64,000 bases of DNA from Plazaster borealis (lineage: Eukaryota; Echinodermata; Asteroidea; Forcipulatida; Labidiasteridae), in NCBI GenBank assembly GCA_021014325.1, contig CM037472.1:10850001-10914000 (forward strand). The letters run 5' to 3'. The stretch's first letter is position 1, and every line of letters starts with the position of its first letter. The translations under genes were made by a program, and so were the position numbers. Under the pieces are notes generated by a model, which worked only from the letters and a program-made list of their open reading frames with translations, was not told the origin of the DNA and searched no databases. Shown here piece by piece: positions 48,761-60,100 of the stretch.

Positions 48761-49539
48761 ACTATATGGATTTGACAAACAATATTGTTTTACAATACAG
48801 GACTAATGCAACGGCCCTGTCACAAGTTATATTATTATTTGTATTTATTTATTACTATTTTTTACACAATTTTTTTGAGGGCATCGAGGGGTATTTGGGA
48901 ATCTAACTACCATGTGGCGCAACCAAGATTTGACGTAGGTGATGACGTCAGGTGAATTGGGTCAATAACACCCATAAGGAGGAAAATTTATCACAAATAA
49001 GAAACCGTTTTTGTTTTTTGGGAAGGGTGATATTTGAAATAAACAAACCATCGGTAAAAAGAGAAAGAAACAGAAAACAAGGTAAACGTTCATTGACAGC
49101 AATCACCAATATCTAATCAGATATTTTAATTATTAAAAAATATTTTTCTGTTTACAACAAAAGCCCAGAAGTATTGCACTTAAATTTCAAAAAAAAAAGA
49201 AAAGAAAAAACCCCTCAATTTGTTAATTTTTTCACAAATTTCTTTTAAAGAAACCATCCAATCCAGTCAGTGGATCAACTATTCTAGATCTTAAAAAACC
49301 CACCTCCCAAACCCTGTATATCCTCTGCCAATATGAAGGATTCAGAAGGACTGAGGGCTGTAGGCCCATATAACAACTGCCTATCACTGAGTTGGGCATT
49401 CCAATCTTATCCTAGGCCAAACAATTTGGTGTGGAGTGACATAGGAGAGGAGGATAGTGGAGGATTGAGGTCACCTGTAGGCAAAAAGGCCAAAGGAGTC
49501 TGGGTCAAGACTGCTTTTCTTAACTATTTATAGCCTGCC

Positions 49540-49703
49540 CGATATGGGGCAGAGGGTTCCCCCAATGTTCCCATACTATAACACACTATTTTCCTCTTGT
49601 ATAGAACTCCCCCCTCCCCCTAAAATCCTCAAAAGAATTCCTGAGATTCCAAGCACACAATGAAGACACAATAGGGGGGGGGTACACCATGCCCCATATC
49701 GAG
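49540..49703. mobile_element. GCCCGATATGGGGC palindromic repeat (copy 2)
   Basis: GCCCGATATGGGGCAGAGGG ... TACACCATGCCCCATATCGAG, sharing CCCCAATGTTCCCATACT and GAATTCCTGAGATTCCAAGC with copy 1. Confidence 0.75.
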
Positions 49704-49884
49704 CACCAATTGTAACTAGTTACAACTTTAATGTTGGAATGTGAAAGTTGATAGGAATGTTTGAAAAGAAGTTTCCTTCGTAGCCAATATTAGTAATTTC
49801 CATCAAATAACAAAACTATTGTATTATAGCAATATATACATTGTCATAACAACTTCTGTTTATCAAAATGTTCAATTAAATGCA

Positions 49885-50740
49885 TAAATAAGCCATTTGA
49901 GAGGTAGATCTGAGTGATCTCTGGTACAATGACTTGTTCGGTCACAAGTGAATGCTCAATTTGAGTTCCCCAGACCATCTCAGACTAAATCCAGTGTTGT
50001 TATGTCACATGTTAGAGACTGAGTTCAGTGTTGCTGTGTCACATGGTTAGGGGCAAGATCAACCTCGTTCCCAGTGGTGTATGATCTCGTCGTGGCATTT
50101 TGTCTTTCTTTCCCAGAATGCCTTGCTCGAAATATCCAATTGGATATTTTTATAAGTCCTGCGGTTGATCCATTCTGTGTTAGAAACTACGCAGAGCGCG
50201 ATCAAAAGGTCGCATCAAGTCATAGAAAAATGGTCCCCTCTCATTCCTTTTTGAACTTGTGATATGTCTGACTGTATGCAGTTAAGGTCGATCAAGTAAA
50301 AATGTGATTTAAGTGTATTGCGACAAAATACGTGCATTTTTACACGCGCGTACTAAGCGCTCGACAAGCGCTCAAAAGTTTTTAACAAGCGTGCCTTCAA
50401 AGCAGTCACTTATGATTAGCCAATTATCGTTGATTTTTATTGCTTCCCTTCCAGGGGTTAGTGACGAGAGGTATCAATACGGTGCACTGTCCATGGTAAC
50501 GAGGCTGGGGCAAGATTTCTCGTAGTTTCATAAGAGATGACAAACCCCCACACACAATTCACAATGAAATGTGTGGCACAAGGATACCAGTGCAAGAGCT
50601 TGCTCCGGAACCATGTGGCATAGCCACACTGGATGTAGTCTGAGGATTTCAAATTGAGTGTTCGCTTGTGACTGAACAAGGCATTGTACCAGACATCTTT
50701 CAACTCTAAATTTATGTTGGTCCTTCACTAAAGGCGGCAA
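49885..50740. mobile_element. Decayed, expanded relative of the 55.2-kb MITE
   Basis: The left arm (GCCATTTGAGAGGTAGATCT, CTGGTACAATGACTTG, TCACAAGTGAATGCTC) and right arm (AGGATTTCAAATTGAGTG, CATTGTACCAGACATC) match the 55.2-kb element but lie ~860 bp apart, with unrelated sequence between. Confidence 0.6.
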
Positions 50741-50859
50741 TGCTTCATGTTAGTATATTTCTTGTAGAATTAATACTTAATGGCATCAAAAGTTTGCCTT
50801 TCACCCTACAGTGTTTAGTTAAAGGTCAAGATGACAATTGTAATCCCAGAGTTATTCGA

Positions 50860-50865
50860 TTTATT
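50860..50865 (-). promoter_or_regulatory. Possible polyadenylation signal AATAAA for ZFYVE26
   Basis: AATAAA on the minus strand lies ~720 bp after the stop, just past the tandem array. It is a plausible 3' end signal by position only. Confidence 0.3.
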
Positions 50866-50999
50866 GATCAATGTAGCCGTGACTGGGCTGCGTTAACATA
50901 AAGAAGATATAAGCACCTCATATCTTTATCTCTCTCTTACATGTTTTTGATGAGAAGCTAGCCAGGTCTTACCAGTGTTTGTAATCTTCTACTTTCACT

Positions 51000-51702
51000 A
51001 CCTTCTTTCTTGCTTGCTCCTCAGGAGAAGTTCCTTAGTCTTCAACTCTCTCTCTTTTACATTCTCTTGATGAGAAGCTAGCCAGGTTTTACCAGTGTTG
51101 CTCATCTTGTACTTTCACTTCCTTCATTCTTGCTTGTTCTTCATGAGATGTTCCTTTGTCTTTTGCCCTCTCTTACATTTCTCTTGGTTAGAAGCCAGCC
51201 AGGTCTCAAAGATGGTTCTCATCTTCTACTGTCACTACCTTCTCTCTTGCGTGCTCCTCATCAGAAGTTTGTTAGTCTTCAGCTATCTCTTTCATTTCTT
51301 TTTAATGAGAAGCTAGTCGGTCTCACAAATGGTTCTCATCTTCTAGCATTGCTACCTTCTCTCTTGCTTGCTCCTCATGAGAAGTTCCTTAGTCTTCATC
51401 TCTCTCTTTCGTTTCTCTTGTTGAGCAGCCAGCCAGGTCTCACAGATGGTTCTCATCTTCTAGCATCGCTACCTTCTCTCTTGCTTGCTCCTCATGAGAA
51501 GTTCCTTAGTCTTCATCTCTCTCTTTCGTTTTTCCTTGTTGAGAAGCTAGCCAGGTCTCATAGATGGTTCACATCTTCTAGCATCGCTACCTTCTCTCTT
51601 GCTTGCTCCTCATGAGAAGCTCCTTAGTCTTCATCTCTCTCTTCCGTTTCTCTTGTTGAGAAGCCAGCCAGGTCTCACAGATGGTTCTCATCTGTGCCTG
51701 AG
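51000..51702. repeat. ~118-bp tandem array made from the 3' end of ZFYVE26
   Basis: About six units carry the shared landmark GCTCCTCATGAGAAG, or variants, near 51016, 51135, 51251, 51370, 51487 and 51605. Spacings are 115-119 bp. On the minus strand each unit derives from the last coding segment (TICETWLASQQ... to the TAG) plus ~16 bp after it. The unit overlapping 51587-51702 is the coding one. The downstream units would be 3' UTR and carry indels that break the frame. The plus-strand open frame across the array is a by-product of the repetition. Confidence 0.85.
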
Positions 51703-51817
51703 AAGGACCAGCACGCTGTGCAACATGGAGGATGCGTTCCACATCTTCCACCCTTTCTGCCTTTACTGCTATGAGATAAGCTGACTTTAATTTACCGCAG
51801 AGCATCAGAGCATTAAT
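51587..51817 (-). CDS. ZFYVE26: ZFYVE26 last coding exon and stop
   Basis: This 231-bp exon follows TTTTTTTGCCTAG. It reads INALMLCGKLKSAYLIAVK ... TICETWLASQQ and then a charged tail ending SKQERR before TAG at 51587-51589. The KLKSAYLIAVK block identifies it. The last ~115 bp, including the stop, form the first and least altered unit of a tandem array that continues to about 51.0 kb. Confidence 0.95.
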   Translation of the reverse strand: MNALMLCGKLKSAYLIAVKAERVEDVERILHVAQRAGPSQAQMRTICETWLASQQEKRKREMKTKELLMRSKQERR

Positions 51818-54077
51818 CTAGGCAAAAAAACAAAATTCCACATCAATTATCATAACAAATCTTTTAGATTAATATCATACTTCAAGTTATAAACCGCAAG
51901 GGAAACTGACTGGGTACATTTGAAATAATTGAGTTGAACAAAGAAAAATTGACTAGGCGGGATTTGAACTTTCATAGAGCTGCCTAAGCAGAAAATATTG
52001 CTTAACAATTTCCTGCTAAGTGAAAACAAGCAGGATACCAGTCACAAATGGTGCATGTGAAATTGTATTTTGGCTGGTTACCTTATTCTGCTCAGCATAA
52101 TTTTGTTGTGCTTAGCTACTTTTTGTGCTTAAGCAGCTCCATGAAATTGGTCTCCAATAAGCAACAAATAATCAAAGTGAACCTTCCAAACAACTGAACA
52201 AGTGAAGTACTCTTGATTGCTATCACAAGTAAAACTAACAAAATATGAATACAAAATTATTGAGCTCCTGAAAGTTTGAAATACCAAAAACACTTCAAAC
52301 ATAATACTATTGAGTTGCCAGAATGTTGAGGTACCTTGTTGGTGTCGCTCTTAATAACTTTGATCAGTCCCTCAACCTCCTTTGCCTGGCCACCATCGTT
52401 GGCCAGTACTCTGACGCACCCGTCTAGAATCTCATCACAGCATTGGTCATTGGACAGACCGGTACCCCGCACGCTGGCAAGCAGCTGCTGGATGTCTTTG
52501 TACTTGTGTTGGGTGGCGAGATTGCGGCCTATTTTGCTGTATATCAGCGTGTCTGGGAGACGGAAATCCTGAAAAAAAATTGTGATATTGTTTAAATTCA
52601 ATGATATTGAATGGTCAGACAGTAGGAGGGTTGACTGTGTACTGTGTACATGCAAACACCGCATTATATCATAATATTGCAGGCTGGCATATTTTATCTA
52701 CCACTCAAAACCACAGTGGATAATATTGAATGGTCAGACAGTAGGAGGGTTGACTGTGTACTGTGTACATGCAATCACCACATGCTATCATATTGCAGGC
52801 TGGCACAGTTTATCCATCATTCAAAACCACAGTGGATGATATTGAATGGTCAGACAGTAGGAGGGTTGACTGTGTACTGTGTAGAAGCAATCACCACATG
52901 ATATCATAATACTGCAGGCTGACAGTTTATTTACCCTTTAAAACCTTGGATAATATTGAATGGTCAGACAGTAGGAGGGTTGGCTGTGTACTATGTACAT
53001 GCAATCACCACATGCTATCATATTGCAGGCTGGCACAGTTTATCCATCATTCAAAACCACAGTGGATGATATTGAATGGTCAGACAGTAGGAGGGTTGAC
53101 TGTGTACTGTGTAGAAGCAATCACCACATGATATCATAATACTGCAGGCTGACATAGTTTGTTCACCCTTTAAAACCACAGTGGATAATATTGAATGGTT
53201 AGACAATAGGAGGGTTAACTTTGTATTGTGTAGGATCTATGTATTTACCACATGATATCATATTGCAGGCTGGCATAGTGCATCTATCATTCAAAACCAC
53301 AGTGGGTGATATTGAACAGTCTGAAGTATTAATACACTGCATGTCACTAACCTGTATTATCTGGAATGCAAGCTGAAATCCATCATTTATAGTGGAACCC
53401 GCCAAGACAACCTGCAATGATTGCAATGTATTAAATAAGTTAATAGTTCAAACGATGCCTACAGTCAGTCAGTTGAGAATTTGTCTCAGAATCCTTCCAC
53501 TGACCCCTTATAATTAGCATCAAAACTTACTGAAACAAATAAGTAAACACAACTTGCAAAAAACATGAACAATATTCAAAACAACATTCTTAATAAATAG
53601 TAATTTTACACTGAAATACATGTAGTAACACACATGTGTATAGTGTCATATGCCGCCTAAAATGATGCTGGCGGTGCTTCACAATATTCAAAGCTCCAAA
53701 ACAATGCCACAAGACAATTTCAAGATAACAGAAAAGAAATAATATTATGAGCAGGTTAACACTATTTCATAATTTTGACAAAAAAATAAAGTCACAAAAG
53801 AAAGAAACACCACATGCGATAACAGTTAAATTACCAGTAAGACAAATTTTTAAAAACCACAACATAGTCAATTATTCAACACCCCCAACCCCCCCCCCCC
53901 CACACAAATTCAACATCAAAATCAAAACCAATATGAATAGCGCATTCAGCCACATAAACAAAGCAAACAACATTTTAAGTGGGTGATTTACAAGTATGAA
54001 ACCCACAAGGAAAAAAGCATGACAAATAATGACATAAACAAAAATACTCTCTCATTACCAGAAAGATATAAAATAAA

Positions 54078-54119
<42 letters not shown>

Positions 54120-57100
54120 TAATATCAACTACGACTACTACAACTACTGACTATTACTACCACAACTACTGACTACCATTACCACAACTACTGACTACTA
54201 CTACCACAACTACTGACTACTACTACCACAACTACAGACTACTACTACCACAACTACTGACTACTACTACCACAACTACTGACTACTACTACCACAACTA
54301 CTGACTACTACTACCACAACTACTGACTACTACTACCACAACTACTGACTACTACCACAACTACTGACTACTACTACCACAACTACTGACTACTACTACC
54401 ACAACTACTGACTACTACTACCACAACTACCGACTACTACTACCACAACTACTGACTACTACTACCACAACTACCGACTACTACTACCACAACTACTGAC
54501 TACTACTACCACAACTACTACTACTAATAAAGGACTCACCCTGTAGGCAACCTCAGCCTTGACCTTGCTGTTACCAAAGAGGGTTGGTAGCTGCGGAACG
54601 GAGTCAGACTGCTGGCCTGATGCTCCCTGTGATGTTAACGCAGCTGACCCTGACAGAGACGTCTTGCCAGATGAAAGCATCCCGTGAAGAAACTTGGTCA
54701 CCTTGATCTGTAAGGTGATGGTGTTCATGTGACTGCGAACATCACAAACAAACAAACAAACAAACAAACATCAATATCATTATTTTGTCACAACATTTCC
54801 TTCAAAAGTTCAGGGTAGTGTTGCTACCCAATGCAACCCAATATTCAATGGGTGCTCGATATGTGGCATGGTGTACCCTCCCCCCCATCCCATTACGTCT
54901 TCCTCAGTTCTGGGATCTCAGTAATTCTTTAGAGGATTTGGGCGGGGAGGGGGGAGGGCTTTAGTACAAGAGAAGAAAAGCATTAGAGTATATGAGCATT
55001 TGGTGGAGGTCGGGAAGGGGGGTGGGGGACTGCCTCTGCAACATATTGGGCATGGTACCACTATAGTCAGACATGCAACTTTGTAATTACAAAAGAAAGC
55101 AAAACGACCCAGCCCACTTAGATTTGCTCCATGTTTTCACTTTCCTATGGCACTATTATTGAACATGCTTAATACGCCATTTGCGAGTTAGATTTGAATA
55201 AAGTCTGGTATAATGACTTGCTTAGTCACAAGTTACTGCTTAAATTTAAAATCCTCAAACTATAGAGACAGTTGCTATGTCAAATGGTTCGGGGGCAAGC
55301 TTTTGTATAGCAACCTTCACATGAGCAAACCCTGGTACCAGTGTGCCGTACACATTCATCCAGAATTGTGTATGGGTGTTCGCCATCTCTTACCTAACTA
55401 CGCAAAATCTTGTCCCGAATCATGTGACGTACATGTAGCAACTGTCTCAATAGTCTGAGGAATTCAAATTTAAGCAGTAACTTGTAATCAAGCGAGTCAT
55501 TGTACCAGACATTATTCAAACCTAACTCGCAAATAGCCTATTTACAACACTCATATGGTAATTTACTTCAAACAAAACAACATAACGCCGTGATATGCCA
55601 TGAAGGGTGTCTCACCCAGCATTAGAGGCGTGTCTTCGCCCTTACCCTAATACGGGGTTGACGGGTTAGTGACGATTAGGGTTAGGAAACGTTTTAAAGG
55701 AAACAGAATTCACTCACTTGGTAAGTTGTGACACGGACATCATCAATCTGATGTTAACATCGCTGGCAGGTCCCCATGATGGAGCGCTAGCTTTAGGAGA
55801 TGGGGTCGACATCGGAGGTCTGGGAACACTTTCCCATTCCTTCTCCTCGAACACAGCTTTCATGTGATTCTTGGCTTTAGTCAGGTACTGGAGACGGTCA
55901 AACAGGTCTGAATAGGATCGTGCTCCGGACTGGTAGAATTTGATGCATGTCATGGAGGCTCGGACGAAATCCTGAAGGATGAGACAGAAAAAGATCATCC
56001 ACTCATCAGTTGTGAAAAAATGCTCTTATCCTCTTTTCTGTCGTTCCAGAAAGGGGGGGAGGTATAAATGGGCACTTGCGAGGGTAGAGGTTGGTATTTT
56101 GTTTGAAAAGCTTTCGGAGCGCCACGGCAGCTTGGGGCTGTCTACTCCCCAGAGAGCTGAGAAAGATTAAAGGAATGTTATTGGCCCAATGACCAGGGCA
56201 CTACTGTAAAGAACATTGATACGTTATTGTAAAATGCACTAGTTATTATTATTATAAAGGCACCAGACTTTGGGTAACAGTTTCATGTAGTTTAAATTTT
56301 GGGTATCAATGTTTTTGCAAAATCCATGACTGCTTCCACTACTTTGATGTAATCAGAAATGTGGACTGCTGAGGGGTTTGTTAAAATACGTTGCTTTTGT
56401 GTTACAAAATGTTTTAACCCTCCTTTAGGTGCCAGACTGTTAGGCGCATACTCCGAGATGCCTCAAAATCTCCCATTCGCTAGGCCCACATTGGTGAGGT
56501 AACCCATGCAACACTTTCCTGTCATTGTATTTGTATGTGTGATCAATTAGTGCCAAAGATGAGAACCTTATCTCTTCCAACAGTGGCCCAAATTCCATTG
56601 CAATTGAGCACAGCTGGTGGCTTCTCCAGTTTACTACTCTCATTGAAGCACTTTGGGGCATGGGTCTACTCTCTACTTTCACATGTACATGGCGCTCCAG
56701 CAATCCTTACCAGAAAATAACTACGAAATAATTGTTCGATATTCACCTTCATAAAGAGCTGCATGTCGTAGAGCACATGAGCCAAGCTTTTTTGGTTTAG
56801 GTATCGACAGGAGGCAGTCAGGTAGTTGTTCCATGCTTTCAGTGTTGGGTCTTGACGTAACATCTGGCTCTGAAGGTCATGCAGGTTACCATGCTTTATA
56901 CAGGGTACCAGTAAACCTTCTAGGAATACATCACTCGAACATTGCTACATGGTCAACCAAACATAAATCAGTTATTTTAATGAACAAAATCCTTTTTAAG
57001 GTTAACTATAGAAATTTCCAAATATTTCAAAATCCTATTCAGGAAATTGTCTGACTCAGTAAGGGTCAAATAAGAAATGCTTATCATCGGGCATTACAAT

Positions 57101-60100
57101 CTTGTCTTTAAGTCCAAACATTTGGGTGATAAGTTTGCCAAAGAGTGGAGGGTTTTGGAGGAAATGGGAGGGTTTCTTGCAAAGTACACATTGGCGTTAC
57201 ATACTAGTTATGCATTTTAATTAAAAAAACATAAGTTGATCTTAAAATTGAAAAGAACAGTTGTCAATAAATCAATCAATCCACCCATCGACCAATCAAT
57301 CGATCAATCAATCAATCAATCAATTAATAATTACACTCAATACAATTTGACAATCAATCTATCAATCAATCAATCAATTAATAATTACACTCAATACAAT
57401 TTGTCAATCAATCTATCGATCAATCAATCAATCAACTAATAATGACACTCAATACAATTTGTAAATAAATCTATCAATCAATCAATCAATTAATAATTAC
57501 ACTCAATACAATTTGTCAATCAATCTATCAATCAATCAATCAATCAATTAATAATGACACTCAATACAATTTGTCAATCAATCTATCGATCAATCAATCA
57601 ACTAATAATGACACTCAATACAATTTGTAAATAAATCTATCAATCAATCAATCAATTAATTAATAATTACATTAAATACAATTTTTCAATCAATCTATCA
57701 ATCAATCAATCAATCAATTAATAATGACACTCAATACAATTTGTTTATCAAACTTAAAGTGGGAAGAAAAGAAATATCAATGGTCAAATACAGGGTCAAC
57801 ATAGCATTAAATACAAGGTCAAATATACGGGGTCGAAACAGGGTAAAATACAGGGTTAAATACAAGTTCAAATATAGGGTCAAATATAGGATCAAATACA
57901 GAGTGAAATACAGGGTAAAATATAGGATGAAATACAGGGTCAAATATAGGGTGGTCAAAAAGAGGGTCAAATATTATAGCATTAATACAAGGTCAAATAT
58001 ACTGGGTCAAAATGGACAAGTACATGGTTAAATACAAGGTCAATTACTGGGTCAAATATAGGGTGAAACACTGAGTAAATTATAGGGTGAAACACAGGAT
58101 CAATTATAGGGTGAAATACAGGGTCAAATATAGCATGAAATACAGGGTCAAATATTGGGTGAAATACGAGGTCAAATAATTGGTGAAATACAGGGTAAAA
58201 ATAGGGTCAAATATAGTAATATACAAGGTCAAATATACTGGATAAAAACAGTCAAATACGTGAAAAAATACAAGGTCAAATACAGGGTCAAATATATGCC
58301 CAAATACTAGGTCAAATACAGGGCAGAATACAGGGTCAAATACATGGTGAAATACATGGTCAAATATAGGGTAATACACCGGTTTAAATACATGGTAAAA
58401 TACAAGGTCACCTACAGGTTCAAGTTATAGGCTTAAATACAGGGTCAAATACATAGTCAAATAAAGTTTCAGGGTTAAATACAGGGTCAAATGCATAGTC
58501 AATTAAAGGGTCAAATGCAGGGTCATACACAGGGTCAAATTCAGGGTCAAATGATGCAGATGGCGAAGCTATCTGTCTACCAATGCAGGCAAACATTTGC
58601 CACACAGTCATGTGATCAATTATGCAAATTAGGTCTCCGATGTTTACTAAAGCGCTGTGTGTATTAGTCTATGTTGAGGTGTATATGTGTACATACCTGA
58701 CTGAGAATGTAGGATACAGCAAGAGGTAGTCTGTTGTGTCTACGGTAAAACTGAACCATAGTGATATGTGGGCAGTATGTGTTGATGTAATAATGACACT
58801 CCTGAAGTGCTGGGTTGTCTAACGCTGCACTGGAGGAGAAGGAAGCCTGAAACGACAAACAGATACAATCAAACGGCTGCATAGCCAGGGATCACACCCA
58901 AGTTTACGATACAACCTGAGAAGCGGCAGCAGAGGGATCACCTTAAGGGGATGCTACTTTTTCAAATATCAAGTAAAAAACCACAAGGGAAACTAAATGG
59001 GTAAATTTAAACTAATTAAACTAATTATTAGCTACAAGGCAGTTAACGGTTGTATGGCTTCTCGGACTTGCACCCCTGAACAAAGATATTGAATAAAATA
59101 GGGAGACCGCCAACATAGGGCTAAATAGCTCAGTTGGTAGAGCGCCGGCACGTTTATCCGGAGGTCGTTGGTTCAAATCCTGCTCTAGTCAATTTTTCTT
59201 TGTTCAACTCTTTTCAATTTGTAACATTTAAAGCACGATATAATTGTTATTGCAAACATTGCACAAGTAGTTCAGGAATCGAGTAATTCAAGAATCGGCA
59301 CTGCTAGAAGATACTAGAAAAATGTTAAAGAAGAACACCTGTGCTTACATTTTGAGGTTCTGCGATGAAATCTCTGATAGATGAAGCTGAAGCATTTAAG
59401 ATTGCTTGAACCTTAAATAAGCAACAAAATTAAAATGAAATTATTTAAAACATAACAATTTGTTTTGCCCTATGTATGCCAGAAGCAATGTATTACCCTT
59501 GTGCACTGATGATGTCATCACGTTGTCATCTTGGTGGTAAAACGTTGATGAAATAACGAAATTGCACATCTATGTACGTGCAGCACACAAGATAAGATGT
59601 ACGCACCGAAAAAAGTCCTTGTTCAGTAGAGCGTTAGTTAACCCTGTCATGCACCATTTATTTAGTGATAAATTGATCATTTGGACACATTAATTGTTTA
59701 CTTGTTTTTTTTTGCAAATGGCGACCCCCCAAAAAACAGGTCACAATAGCACCCTCAAGAGTCCTCTTTCCCATTCTGAAAACTGTGTGGCCGTGCGATC
59801 TTTATTTTTTCTGAAGGGATTTAAACCGGTCGCTAGCGACATGTCAGCACATGAAAGAGTTAATTAATTAATTAATATTATTGTAATTATTGTAAATATT
59901 ATTAATTTATATTAAAACAAAATAAATTGGGGGGGGGAAGGTTACGTATATTGGAATGTTTTGCCAAATATAAATATTATGACTACATACAGTATCTGCT
60001 TGAGAAGCGGACATCTCCAGATGCTGAATTACATCTGATACCAGTTTGGAAGCAGGAGACATTGAATTCTTGTCGCTTGGTGCCTTCAGCAAACAAAAAC

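Noticed and set aside
51130..51615. 161-codon plus-strand frame with Leu/Ser repeats
   Set aside because: It is the antisense of the tandem array derived from the ZFYVE26 last exon.
54471..54539. Extension of the ZFYVE26 exon into the Val/Ser-rich frame of the minisatellite
   Set aside because: A GTGAGT donor ends the exon at 54540 and the next exon joins in phase. The open frame beyond it is translated satellite.
54707..54732. Alternative acceptor at 54708-54709 for the ZFYVE26 exon
   Set aside because: Using it would put a stop two codons after the junction. The acceptor at 54733-54734 keeps the frame and the conserved HMNTITLQ block.
57741..58031. 96-codon frame with KYRV repeats
   Set aside because: A 12-bp satellite in phase with codons, located inside an intron of the opposite-strand gene.
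59119..59191. tRNA gene
   Set aside because: Acceptor and T stems mispair, U33 is missing, and the sequence is part of a dispersed repeat.
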